From the NCBI RefSeq assembly GCF_014635845.1, contig NZ_BMDP01000005.1, positions 1-49,511 of the forward strand: DNA of 49,511 nucleotides. Reading direction: 5' to 3'. The DNA is from Oxalicibacterium solurbis. Lineage in GTDB: Bacteria; Pseudomonadota; Gammaproteobacteria; Burkholderiales; Burkholderiaceae_D. Positions 15,223 to 23,859 of the stretch are shown one piece after another; position 1 is the first letter of the stretch; every line of letters begins with the position of its first letter. The translations under genes and the position numbers were made by a program. The notes under the pieces were generated by a model. The model was not told where the DNA came from and made no database searches. It saw nothing but the letters and a program-made list of their open reading frames with translations.

Positions 15223-15352
15223 GCGCCATGTAGTGGCAAGTTTGCCATGCGAATAGATGGCAACTTTCAGATGCGACCCGTAGCAGGTTTGTTATGCGAT
15301 CAGATGGCAAGGTTGCGATGCGAATCGATGGAAGTTTTGATGCGAATATTCA
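15223..15352 (-). repeat. right-end repeat array of element 2
   Basis: Read inward: TGAATATTCGCATC, then five units starting at 15338, 15314, 15290, 15267 and 15243 (core AAASTTGCCATC... TTCGCAT). It is the longest of the four arrays, with one more unit than the left end. Confidence 0.86.
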
Positions 15353-15358
15353 CTTTAG
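15353..15358. repeat. 6-bp target-site duplication CTTTAG, right copy of element 2
   Basis: Identical to 11731-11736. Confidence 0.86.
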
Positions 15359-15413
15359 AGCGTACCGTAGAAATTTCAGCCAAGATATCAATGCCAGATA
15401 AGGCAAGTATAGA

Positions 15414-15447
15414 AAAGTTAGGAAAGTTATCGAAATTTCCTAACTTT
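15414..15447. repeat. 12-bp perfect inverted repeat
   Basis: AAAGTTAGGAAA (15414-15425) and TTTCCTAACTTT (15436-15447) around a 10-nt loop. No T run follows, so it may be a protein site or a weak terminator. No gene is seen between 15359 and 15592. Confidence 0.6.
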
Positions 15448-15592
15448 GACGACTGAGACTTGGTTATGCGATTCGCCTTCAACTGCAATGATGACAAATT
15501 AACAAATTGTTGGTAAATATTCCTAGTATCGGATCTCACCTTCCTGAATAATTATCGGGCGCCATTTGCGCATGAATTACTTGGGAGGAAAC

Positions 15593-15718
15593 ATGAAAAA
15601 ACTATTAGCCGTGGCATGCATGCTTTTGATGAGCTCTGCAGCCTTTGCTCATTCGGGCGGAACCGATAAAAATGGTTGCCACAATGATCGTAAAAATGGC
15701 GGTTATCACTGCCATTAA
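15593..15718 (+). CDS. 41-residue secreted YHYH-type peptide
   Basis: The reading frame starts MKKLLAVACMLLMSSAAFA, a clear signal peptide, followed by a mature part of about 22 residues: HSGGTDKNGC, H, then GGYHCH at the C-terminus. This Cys/His pattern occurs in small periplasmic YHYH-type proteins of unknown function. GGGAGGAA lies 3-4 nt before the ATG, and a strong terminator follows 16 bp after the stop. The two Cys and four His could bind a metal ion, which fits the cargo theme. Confidence 0.78.
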   Translation: MKKLLAVACMLLMSSAAFAHSGGTDKNGCHNDRKNGGYHCH

Positions 15719-15734
15719 GATTGACGATGTGATT

Positions 15735-15771
15735 GGTGGCTTACGACAGGATGCAGTAAGCCACCTTCTTC
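15735..15771 (+). terminator. intrinsic terminator between the YHYH peptide gene and tnpT
   Basis: Perfect 10-bp stem GGTGGCTTAC/GTAAGCCACC with an 11-nt loop and a TTCTTCT tail on the plus strand. It separates two convergent genes. Confidence 0.85.
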
Positions 15772-16784
15772 TACCCTTCCCCTAGGGATTGGGGTTGGAA
15801 TTTGTCGAGCAACCCACGCAGCTCTGCAATCCGGTTTTCTTGAGAATCAATTTGAGCGGTCGCGGCGGCAAGCTGTAGTTGCGACTGTTGTAGATCCACA
15901 ACGGACCGCGCATATTGTGTATCGCGCTCGACCAACATTTTCTCCTTTTGCGCCAAATCCTTTTCAAGCAAGTTGCAGCGTTCCTGGAATGGCCGTAACA
16001 CATCTATTTTCTGTTCGGTCTGATGCAGACGGGTATCCCGTTCGCGTAGCGCCAATTCAGCATGTGAAATTTCATTGACCAGTCGACTTCCCTCTTGATT
16101 GAGCCGCGTCACTTCTTCTTGCTTAACGACCAGGCTTTGCTGGAGGTGTCGCATTTCGGCTTGTAGTTGCTGAATTTGCTGCTCATGCCGGCGACTATCC
16201 TGATCGCGCTGCTCTTTTACCGAGTGTCGATAATGCTCCAGCGCTTCTCTGGCATGCTGATGCTTTTCTTCCAGCGAACGTCGATGCCCTTCGTTTTCCA
16301 AAAGGCGCTCTTTGAGATCAGCCACTTGCTGTTCAGCCGTATGTCGCGCAATCGATTCTGATTGGAGTTGCGTTCGGCGTTGCTCCTGACTATCTGCCAG
16401 AGCGTTGTAAGCGTTTCGTACCTGGTCAAGCTGGGCAGTCAAGGAATCGATTTGCGCCCTGAACTCGGCAGCAGTGTCCGCGTGGTACCGCTCGCGTTCA
16501 GCCGCTTGTACCTGACATTCATCGATCTTGGCGCGCGATTCGTTTTCCAACTGCATGGCCAACCGCTCCACCAGGTCCAGCACTGCCTCGGAGACGGTCA
16601 TGCAGCCATTAGCAACACCGCCCTCTTCGTCTTCCAGTTCCTTCAGGTATTTGTGGATCGTTGTTTTGGAGCCGGTATTGCCCAATTCAATACGTATGGC
16701 ATCAAGCGATGGGTGCCGGCCAAGCGCCAACAACGCATCACGTGCCTTTTTCACGTCAGTCTTATATAGACCGCTTCGCGCCAT
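15771..16784 (-). CDS. tnpT: TnpT-like cointegrate resolution protein (KfrA-type DNA-binding, coiled coil)
   Basis: 337 residues from the ATG at 16784 (GAGGA upstream); the frame extends 17 residues further. The N-terminal 60 residues (LYKTDVKKARDALLALGRHP, then TIHKYLKELE) match the KfrA N-terminal DNA-binding domain. Residues of about 90-330 are almost entirely heptad-like coiled coil rich in Glu, Gln, Arg and Leu. In Tn4651, TnpT has this design, a similar size, binds the resolution site and helps TnpS. It is divergent from the tnpS-bearing operon, with a palindrome-rich candidate site between. Confidence 0.87.
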   Translation of the reverse strand: MARSGLYKTDVKKARDALLALGRHPSLDAIRIELGNTGSKTTIHKYLKELEDEEGGVANGCMTVSEAVLDLVERLAMQLENESRAKIDECQVQAAERERYHADTAAEFRAQIDSLTAQLDQVRNAYNALADSQEQRRTQLQSESIARHTAEQQVADLKERLLENEGHRRSLEEKHQHAREALEHYRHSVKEQRDQDSRRHEQQIQQLQAEMRHLQQSLVVKQEEVTRLNQEGSRLVNEISHAELALRERDTRLHQTEQKIDVLRPFQERCNLLEKDLAQKEKMLVERDTQYARSVVDLQQSQLQLAAATAQIDSQENRIAELRGLLDKFQPQSLGEG

Positions 16785-17119
16785 TGGATCGTCCTCAATC
16801 AATATCATACCGTGGTACGTACCACGTATATACATACTAATAATACCGCAATTCTGGAGAAAAATTTGAACTGATTGATGCCAGATAATAAAAAATTATC
16901 CTATGTGATGCCTCCAGAATGCACATTTAGCACGGTGCTTGCCTGTACCGCAGCGTTAGGCAGCACGATCGTTAATGCAACGAATAAAGCTTTAATCAGG
17001 ACGCGAATTTGCAACGATGATGGCTGTCAAATCAACGTCGGAATAATATTTGGAATAATTTGTTGAATATTTTGTTGTTGCGGCATATGATTCAGACATT
17101 CCGATCCTATGGAGTCTGT
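16785..17119. promoter_or_regulatory. candidate resolution site (rst) and divergent promoters
   Basis: This 335-bp gap holds CGTGGTACGTACCACG (perfect palindrome, 16811-16826), 27 bp from the tnpT start. It also has ATTCTGGAG (16851-16859) mirrored by CTCCAGAAT (16912-16920). Inside that pair lies GATAAT-aaaaa-ATTATC (16884-16900), a dyad of the size of a tyrosine-recombinase core. By analogy with Tn4651, the resolution site lies beside tnpT. Which dyad is the crossover core cannot be decided from sequence. Confidence 0.6.
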
Positions 17120-17734
17120 ATGCCGTTTCTGATCAAGTCCCAAGCTGATACTCTGCTACGTCCATTTTTCAACGATTTCGAACAAATCATGCGTGCCGCC
17201 TGGCAGGATTGGCGGGATAACCGGTTGGCAGCACAGATGCAACATAAGCGTGTGCGAGCAGCCATTGTATGGAACCAGATGTTGGCACATGCCAAACGGC
17301 AGTTTGATGGCCGCGAGGACGTCACTGTTGATACGGTCAAGGAATGGGAAGGCATCCTGATTGATGGGCGAATCTTTATCCGCATGAAAAAAGGGACGGA
17401 TAAGCTACTTTCCCGCAATTTTCCTACACAGACAGCATTGGCGTTTCATGATCAGGATCAGGATTTGTTCGGCGGAATTGTCCGTCTAGAATTACTTTAT
17501 GTGTTGAACACGGCCGAAACAGACATTGAGCGCATCGTTTTGATTCAACGACACAAGAAGCAAATTGTTTGGTCGATTGACTTGCTCGACGAAGCAGACG
17601 ACAGGCACAATGTACAGCCGCTTATTCCGCTGGAACCCGCCCCCGAAACGGGCTCTGTGGCGGACCGGATTATCAAACCGAAGACAGATCAAATAGACAA
17701 GAAGCAATATGGAAGCTCAGGCGTCGATTCCTAA
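17120..17734 (+). CDS. unknown protein, first gene of the tnpS operon
   Basis: 204 residues from the ATG at 17120 (GGAG 5 nt upstream). Helical N-terminal half with many Arg/Gln (MRAAWQDWRDNRLAAQMQHK), a mixed middle part, and a polar tail (PKTDQIDKKQ). No signal peptide or membrane segment, and no family recognised. Its end overlaps the XRE-ImmA gene by 26 bp, so translation is coupled. A toxin-like or partner role to the XRE-ImmA protein is possible because XRE-ImmA proteins often pair with a small unknown gene. Confidence 0.72.
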   Translation: MPFLIKSQADTLLRPFFNDFEQIMRAAWQDWRDNRLAAQMQHKRVRAAIVWNQMLAHAKRQFDGREDVTVDTVKEWEGILIDGRIFIRMKKGTDKLLSRNFPTQTALAFHDQDQDLFGGIVRLELLYVLNTAETDIERIVLIQRHKKQIVWSIDLLDEADDRHNVQPLIPLEPAPETGSVADRIIKPKTDQIDKKQYGSSGVDS

Positions 17735-18806
17735 CGCGGTATTTCGCCCGGATTTATTGGGCCTGCGTCGCCGCATGCGCGACATGGGGCAGGCCCAATT
17801 GGCCGATGCATGTGGGATTGGCCAAGGAACCTTGTCCAAGATTGAACAAGGCCTGCGTGAACCAACGGAAGAGATCGTACATAAGCTGGCCTCAGCCCTG
17901 CACTGCTCTCCCTCATTCTTTTATCAGGCAGAGCGTGAATACGGCTCACCGATGAGTGCGCATCCGATGTTCCGCAAAAAGGCTTCGGTCGGACAGAAAG
18001 TGCTCGATCGCGTCATTGCGGAATTGAATGTCCGCATCGGGCATATTCGGACGTTTCTATCGAGCGTCGATTTTGCACCTGAATTGCCTTTTCCGCAGTA
18101 TGACGTGGATGACTATAACGGCGACATCGAAACAATCGCCGAACACGTGCGCCGCGCCTGGTACGTGCCCCGTGGTCCAATCAAATCGTTAACGGAGTTT
18201 GCCGAACGTGCCGGCTGTCTGGTTGTGCACTGTGACATGGAAGCAGCGCGCATCGATGGTGTCAGCTACCGTATTCCAGGCCTTCCGCCAATTATTTTCC
18301 TGAATCGCAATCAGCCGGCTGACCGTATGCGGTTTTCACTGGCCCATGAACTAGGGCATTTGATTCTGCATGACTATCCAACGCCAGACATGGAGAAGCA
18401 GGCCGATCAGTTTGCGTCTGCATTGCTGATGCCGAAAAGCGATATTGGTCCAGAATTGAATGGGTTGACGATCGAAAAAGCCGCGTACATGAAACCGCTG
18501 TGGCGCGTGTCGATGGCATCGCTGATTTATCGCGCCTCAACGCTCAATCGCATCGATCAGGGGAAATACATCTATCTGTGGCGTCAAATGTCGGCACGGA
18601 ACTTCCGCTTACGTGAGCCAGCTTCACTGGATTTTCCTCATGAGGTTCCCAGCGTCATGGACGCCCTGGTGACCAATCTCACCCACAACATGGGTTACTC
18701 CCATGACGAACTGGCCGCGATTCTGCACCTGTATTACGACGAAGTTGCACATATGTACAACTTGACGCCGTCTGCTCCGAAAACTGGCTTGCGTGTTGTG
18801 AAGTAA
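17709..18806 (+). CDS. XRE-family HTH / ImmA-IrrE metallopeptidase
   Basis: 365 residues. An N-terminal XRE helix-turn-helix lies at about 18-75 (MGQAQLADACGIGQGTLSK). A central ImmA/IrrE (COG2856) zinc-peptidase domain has the HExxH motif in SLAHELGHLILH near residue 215. A helical C-terminal region follows. ImmA proteins cleave repressors, and XRE-ImmA pairs occur in stress, phage and toxin-antitoxin-like modules. It sits between tnpT and tnpS and ends in TAATG, coupling it to tnpS. It could control the operon and hence recombinase dosage. Confidence 0.9.
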   Translation: MEAQASIPNAVFRPDLLGLRRRMRDMGQAQLADACGIGQGTLSKIEQGLREPTEEIVHKLASALHCSPSFFYQAEREYGSPMSAHPMFRKKASVGQKVLDRVIAELNVRIGHIRTFLSSVDFAPELPFPQYDVDDYNGDIETIAEHVRRAWYVPRGPIKSLTEFAERAGCLVVHCDMEAARIDGVSYRIPGLPPIIFLNRNQPADRMRFSLAHELGHLILHDYPTPDMEKQADQFASALLMPKSDIGPELNGLTIEKAAYMKPLWRVSMASLIYRASTLNRIDQGKYIYLWRQMSARNFRLREPASLDFPHEVPSVMDALVTNLTHNMGYSHDELAAILHLYYDEVAHMYNLTPSAPKTGLRVVK

Positions 18807-19777
18807 TGTCTGGTGTCACAAAAGTCGAGCAATACCTGCAAGCCGCCATACGGGAAAACACCCGTAAAAGCTATGATGGGGCAATCAGGCACTTCGAGAT
18901 CGAGTGGCGAGGATTTTTACCGGCAACGGCTGATAGTGTTGCCCGTTATCTAGCCGACTATGCTGGCAATCTATCCGTCAGTACGTTGCGCCAACGTCTT
19001 GCCGGACTAGCGCAATGGCATGTCGACCAAGGCTTTCCGGATCCGACAAAAGCGCCGGTAGTAAAAAAGACCATGCGTGGTATCCAAGCGCTGCATCCAG
19101 CGCGAGAAAAGCAGGCACGGCCGCTGCAGCTGGCGCAGCTCGATCAAGTCTCTAAATGGCTGAATCAAGAAATCCAGCATGCCCAAGACTGCGGCGACAG
19201 GCCCACATTTTTGCGTCATTCCCGTGACAAGGCTCTTCTTTTACTGGGATTTTGGCGAGGCTTTCGAGGAGACGAGCTATCGCGATTGGAAGTGCAAAAT
19301 GTGGAGGTCGTTTCCGGCGCAGGGATGACGGTGTTTTTGTCGCGCACCAAAGGCGACCGCAACAACCAAGGAACATTTTTTAAAGTGCCTGCATTGTCCC
19401 GACTCTGCCCAGTCGAAGCGTATTTGGACTGGATCTACGCGGGAGGTCTAACTGAAGGGGCAGTTTTTCGCCGCGTCGATCGCTGGGGGCACATCGGCGA
19501 TCGCGGACTGCATATAGACAGCCTCGTACCGTTACTACGTATCGCATTCGCATCTGCGAACGTGCCATTTGCAGATCAATATAGCGGCCATTCGCTGAGA
19601 CGTGGATTTGCCAACTGGGCGACTTCCAATGGATGGGATCTAAAAACCTTGATGGAATATGTCGGATGGAAGAGTGTTCAATCTGCTATGCGCTACGTTG
19701 ACTCCGTAGATCCATTTGGACAGGCGAGAATCGAAAATGCGCTGTCAGCGAACCAATCGCGCCATATTCCTTCATAA
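18806..19777 (+). CDS. tnpS: TnpS-like tyrosine recombinase
   Basis: 323 residues, the size known for Tn4651 TnpS. The N-terminal SAM-like domain runs to about residue 100. The catalytic set is R154 (FWRGFRGDEL), K182 (RTKGDR), H262 and R265 (GHSLRRGF), W288 and the nucleophile Y297 (MRYVDS). It resolves transposition cointegrates at the rst site together with TnpT. The start overlaps the previous stop (TAATG). The gap after it (19778-19829) holds nothing recognised. Confidence 0.93.
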   Translation: MSGVTKVEQYLQAAIRENTRKSYDGAIRHFEIEWRGFLPATADSVARYLADYAGNLSVSTLRQRLAGLAQWHVDQGFPDPTKAPVVKKTMRGIQALHPAREKQARPLQLAQLDQVSKWLNQEIQHAQDCGDRPTFLRHSRDKALLLLGFWRGFRGDELSRLEVQNVEVVSGAGMTVFLSRTKGDRNNQGTFFKVPALSRLCPVEAYLDWIYAGGLTEGAVFRRVDRWGHIGDRGLHIDSLVPLLRIAFASANVPFADQYSGHSLRRGFANWATSNGWDLKTLMEYVGWKSVQSAMRYVDSVDPFGQARIENALSANQSRHIPS

Positions 19778-19829
19778 AACTGCTATCTATTAATGTTCGT
19801 GCTCTGGTTCGTACGACTGACAATAGCAA

Positions 19830-20630
19830 TCACGGATATTCCTCTACTAAATCACTAACGAGATGCACTGTTAGACTGGTCTTTCCACTTGGAATGTCCC
19901 ATACGTGAAGGTCGGGACGTCCCCCAAGTATGGCACGCAAGGACCGTCAATATCCGCAACGCTAGTCTCTTCCTGGCACACTTTCCAACAGCACATTGAG
20001 ACTGCTTCTAAGTAAGGTCCACGTTCGCGGTAGCACCCAAAAACAGATTGCCACTGCTACTACAGAATCGCCCCATGTCCACCCCGTATAGCGGATGATG
20101 ACGGCGCCTACAATAACACCAAGCGAACCAAGCATATCGCTCCTCACTTCGAAATACGGCCCCTTCATGCTCTTGTCTTTACCACCGGACAGAACACACA
20201 TGCTGACGAGGTTGGTTATCAACCCAAGTATGGCAATGATCAGCATGCCGGCGGACTGGATTTCTGACGGTAATTGCAAGCGCCGATAGATGTCAAAGAG
20301 AATATATAAGGCGACACCGAACAGCAATACAGCGATGAATGCAGCAGCCAGAATCCCGAAACGGTAGTAACCGAAGGTTCGCATTCTGTTCGTTGGTCGC
20401 CTACCAATACGGATTGCGGCAAATGCGATCGCTAGCTCCGTGGTATCAGTAAACATATGGGCTTCATCGGATAGCAACGCCAGACTGCTGGTCAATATGC
20501 CACCAATCACTGTAGCGATCAGGAAGTCGGTAATCAGACCCAGCGCGAGCAGCAATGCCTTCTCACTCCCCTCACCTTGCGGCACGTGGGAATGCGAATG
20601 ACCCAAGTGAGAATGCCCGTGTCGCATCAT
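19830..20630 (-). pseudogene. czcD: frameshifted czcD (CDF-family Zn/Co/Cd exporter)
   Basis: The frame from ATG 20630 (GGAG upstream, overlapping the czcA stop) encodes the His-rich CDF N-terminus (HGHSHLGHSHSH), the six-helix membrane domain with HMFTDTTE and FEVRSDMLGSLG, and stops at VPGRD (19962), about 90 residues early. Downstream, other frames still encode CzcD C-terminal sequence (EETSVADIDG, then SLRAILGGRPDLHVWDIPSG and KTSLTVHLVSDLVEEYP). At least two frameshifts and a premature stop have therefore destroyed the cytoplasmic domain. The 222-residue membrane part could still be made; activity is doubtful. Confidence 0.85.
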
Positions 20631-23600
20631 GTCGCTCCTTTCGGATAAGCTCGCCGCCTCCAAAACAGGAGTCTCGCGTACCATGAACTGTCCTGTGCGC
20701 CATTCATTCCAGTCGATTCATCGTCACGATGCATAATCTCGTACAGTAGCGGCAATACCAGCAGCGTCAGCAGCGTCGAGGATAAAATGCCGCCAATAAC
20801 CACTGTTGCCAGTGGTCGCTGTACTTCGGCTCCGGTACCGGTGGCCAATGCCATCGGCACGAAGCCGAGTGAGGCGACAAGCGCAGTCATCAATACCGGG
20901 CGCAACCGTGTCATCGCTCCTTCATGGATGGCATCAGACAACGCTCTTCCCTCTTCCCTCAAGTTGCGAATGAACGAGATCATCACCAATCCATTCAACA
21001 CGGCCACGCCAGACAGTGCGATGAAGCCGACCGCAGCCGAGATAGATAAGGGAATCCCGCGCAACCATAGTGCGATCACACCGCCCGTCAGGGCAAACGG
21101 GATGCCCGTGAAGACCAGCAAACCGTCCTTGATATTGCCGAACATGGCAAACAGCAGCACAAAGACCAGCAGCAAGGAGATTGGCACCACGATTTGCAGT
21201 CGTTGTGCTGCCGATGCAAGGTTTTCGTACTGGCCGCCCCATGCTATCCAATAACCAGGAGGAATCTTCACGCTTTGGTTGACTTGCACCTCGGCATCCG
21301 CAACAAAGGAACCGAGATCCCGTCCGCGGACATTGGCGCTGACCACTACCCGGCGCTTGCCGTCTTCACGGCTGATCTGGTTCGGGCCCGGTGCAATATC
21401 CAGGCCAGCGATCTCCCCCAGAGGGATATAGCTGGCGTTCTGGTTCGGGTTCGTCGCCGGCAACTGGATCGGCAAGCGTTTCATCGCTTCGGGATCACCA
21501 CGTATCGATTCTGGCAGGCGGACGACAATATCGAAGCGGCGGTCCCCCTCGAATAAGGTTCCGGCTTCCTGACCACCTATCGCTGTCGAAATCGCCTGCT
21601 GGACCGTGGCAATGTTGAGGCCATAGCGCGCCGCTTTGTCACGGTCGATATTGATTGTCAGCATAGGCAACCCGGTGGTTTGCTCCACTTTGACTTCAGA
21701 CGCGCCGGAGACGCCCTTCAGAGCTTGGGCAATACGATTTGCCGTTTCATTCAACACATTCATATCGTCACCGAACACCTTCACCGCGACGTCACTTCGC
21801 ACACCGGATATCAACTCATTGAATCGTAGTTGAATCGGTTGCGAGAACTCGTAGCTATTCCCCGGTATCTTGTCGACTACCTCTTGAATCTGCGCAAGCA
21901 GCTCGTCACGTGACTTTCTCGGTTTGGGCCACTGATCTTCCGGCTTCAGCATGATGTAGCCGTCGGAAATATTCGGCGGCATCGGATCGGATGCGACTTC
22001 CGCAGTGCCAGTGCGTGCGAAGACACGCTCGATCTCAGGGAAGGTCTTTATCAAGGTCGTTTCGATCTGCCTTTGCATTTCGACGGATTGCGTCAGGCTG
22101 GTAGCGGGAATCCGTAAGGCTTGAATGGCAATATCGCCTTCATTCAAGCTGGGTACAAATTCGCTTCCCATGCGTGAAGCGATTAACAAGCACAACACAA
22201 TGATTGCCCCAGCCAGCGCCAGAATCACCGGTTTGTTCGCCATTCCATGCTTGAGCAAGGGCTCGTACCGAGCTCTGGCGTATTCCATCAGCCGATTTTC
22301 TTTTTCCTGAACCTTATCCCCGATGAACAGCGCCACCGCGGCTGGAATGAAAGTTACCGAGAGGATCATCGCACCGAGCAAGGCCGTAACAACGGTGAAG
22401 GCCATCGGATGGAACATTTTCCCCTCTACGCCAGAAAGAGCAAAGATGGGCAGGTACACGATCATGATGATCAACTGGCCGAAAATCAGCGGTCGGCGCG
22501 CCTCCCTGGAAGCGGCGTAGACCTCGTGGAAGCGTTCGGAGCGCGTCAACGGACGGCCGTGATGCCTTTGCGCGTGCGCGAGCCGCCGCACGCAGTTCTC
22601 GACGATGACCACCGCACCATCGATAATGATGCCAAAATCCAGCGCGCCCAGACTGAGCAGATTGGCGCTGACCTGATTGCTGACCATGCCGGTGAATGTG
22701 AACAGCATCGCGAGTGGGATCACCATCGCGGTGATGAGCGCCGCACGAATGTTCCCAAGAAACAGGAACAGAACCGCGATCACGAGAATGGCACCCTCCA
22801 GCAGATTCTTTTTGACCGTGTGAATCGCCTTGTCCACCAGGACGGTTCGGTCATAGACGGTGATGGCTTCCACGCCAGGCGGCAGGGTCTTGTTGATCTG
22901 CTCCATGCGTTTGGCTACCGCCTTGGAGACTGCACGGCTGTTCTCTCCCATCAGCATGAACACCGTTCCAAGAACCACTTCGCGCCCATTGTCTGTTGCT
23001 GCGCCCGTGCGCAGCTCGCGGCCGATATCGACCGTTGCCACATCGCGGATGCGAACCGGCACCCCACCGGTATTGGCGACAACGATATTGCGTATGTCGT
23101 CCAGCGTGCTGACCTGCCCTGGCACACGGATCAGATATTGCTCACCTCGGCGTTCAATGTAGCCTGCGCCGACATTGCTGTTGTTACTCCCCAGCGCCGT
23201 GACCAGGGATTCCAGCGTCAGATGGTAAGACGCGAGTTTTTCGGGCGAAGGCGCGACGTGGTATTCCTTCGCATAACCACCGATCGAGTTTATCTCAGTG
23301 ACACCGCGCACGTTGCGTAATTGCGGTTTGATGATCCAGTCCTGGATCTCACGCAAGTCTGTTGCGGTGTAACCGGTACCGTCAGGCTTTTTGGCGTTTG
23401 GCTTCGCTTCGACAGTCCACAGGTAGATTTCACCCAGGCCCGTGGAAATTGGACCGAGCTTAGGCGTGATGCCAGCTGGCAAACTGTCTTTTGCTTCCTG
23501 TATCCGCTGATTGACCAGTTGGCGAGCGAAGTAGATATCCGTACCATCCTTGAAGACAACGGTAATTTGCGATAAACCATATCGCGACAGCGAGCGCGTC

Positions 23601-23842
23601 TGCTCCAGGTCAGGCAAACCAGCCATTACCGTTTCGATCGGATAGGTAATGCGTTGCTCTGTTTCGAGAGGTGAATAGCCAGGTGCCGCCGTGTTGATCT
23701 GGACCTGGACGTTTGTGATGTCGGGAACTGCGTCGATTGGCAGCTTCTGGTAGCTGTATATTCCATATCCTGCCATGCCCAGCACGGCAAGTAATACAAG
23801 CCAGCGATGGGCGATTGAAAATTGAATGATGCGTTCAAACAT
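20627..23842 (-). CDS. czcA: CzcA, HME-RND cation efflux pump
   Basis: 1071 residues from the ATG at 23842 (AGAGGA upstream; a TTG/ATG pair at 23860-23863 is also open). Twelve membrane helices in two halves. The proton-relay signature DFGIIIDGAVVIVEN in TM4 is that of HME1 pumps for Zn(II)/Co(II)/Cd(II), unlike the Cu/Ag HME4 signature of CusA at 42681. The protein spans the inner membrane and docks on CzcB and CzcC. Gene order czcI-C-B-A-D equals that of pMOL30 of Cupriavidus metallidurans. Full length and apparently intact. Confidence 0.95.
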   Translation of the reverse strand: MFERIIQFSIAHRWLVLLAVLGMAGYGIYSYQKLPIDAVPDITNVQVQINTAAPGYSPLETEQRITYPIETVMAGLPDLEQTRSLSRYGLSQITVVFKDGTDIYFARQLVNQRIQEAKDSLPAGITPKLGPISTGLGEIYLWTVEAKPNAKKPDGTGYTATDLREIQDWIIKPQLRNVRGVTEINSIGGYAKEYHVAPSPEKLASYHLTLESLVTALGSNNSNVGAGYIERRGEQYLIRVPGQVSTLDDIRNIVVANTGGVPVRIRDVATVDIGRELRTGAATDNGREVVLGTVFMLMGENSRAVSKAVAKRMEQINKTLPPGVEAITVYDRTVLVDKAIHTVKKNLLEGAILVIAVLFLFLGNIRAALITAMVIPLAMLFTFTGMVSNQVSANLLSLGALDFGIIIDGAVVIVENCVRRLAHAQRHHGRPLTRSERFHEVYAASREARRPLIFGQLIIMIVYLPIFALSGVEGKMFHPMAFTVVTALLGAMILSVTFIPAAVALFIGDKVQEKENRLMEYARARYEPLLKHGMANKPVILALAGAIIVLCLLIASRMGSEFVPSLNEGDIAIQALRIPATSLTQSVEMQRQIETTLIKTFPEIERVFARTGTAEVASDPMPPNISDGYIMLKPEDQWPKPRKSRDELLAQIQEVVDKIPGNSYEFSQPIQLRFNELISGVRSDVAVKVFGDDMNVLNETANRIAQALKGVSGASEVKVEQTTGLPMLTINIDRDKAARYGLNIATVQQAISTAIGGQEAGTLFEGDRRFDIVVRLPESIRGDPEAMKRLPIQLPATNPNQNASYIPLGEIAGLDIAPGPNQISREDGKRRVVVSANVRGRDLGSFVADAEVQVNQSVKIPPGYWIAWGGQYENLASAAQRLQIVVPISLLLVFVLLFAMFGNIKDGLLVFTGIPFALTGGVIALWLRGIPLSISAAVGFIALSGVAVLNGLVMISFIRNLREEGRALSDAIHEGAMTRLRPVLMTALVASLGFVPMALATGTGAEVQRPLATVVIGGILSSTLLTLLVLPLLYEIMHRDDESTGMNGAQDSSWYARLLFWRRRAYPKGAT

Positions 23843-23859
23843 GTCGTTTTCCTCTCGCA

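Larger units (their letters stand above)
11737..15352 (+). mobile_element. Element 2: non-autonomous IS21-type cargo transposon (3.6 kb)
   Basis: It has TGA...TCA ends with arrays of 23-24-bp repeats in inverted orientation, closely related in core to those of element 1, and a perfect 6-bp duplication CTTTAG. Inside are an exonuclease gene, an unknown Cys/His-containing protein gene, arsR, arsI, arsC and a truncated acr3. No transposase is present, so it would need IstA/IstB in trans, for example from element 1. The acr3 truncation 12 bp before the right array suggests the cargo boundary was cut when the element formed. Confidence 0.8.

Noticed and set aside
22247-23320. Long plus-strand frame opposite czcA
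   Set aside because: It is antisense to a clear, intact RND pump gene and has no motif or start signal; GC-rich codon shadow.
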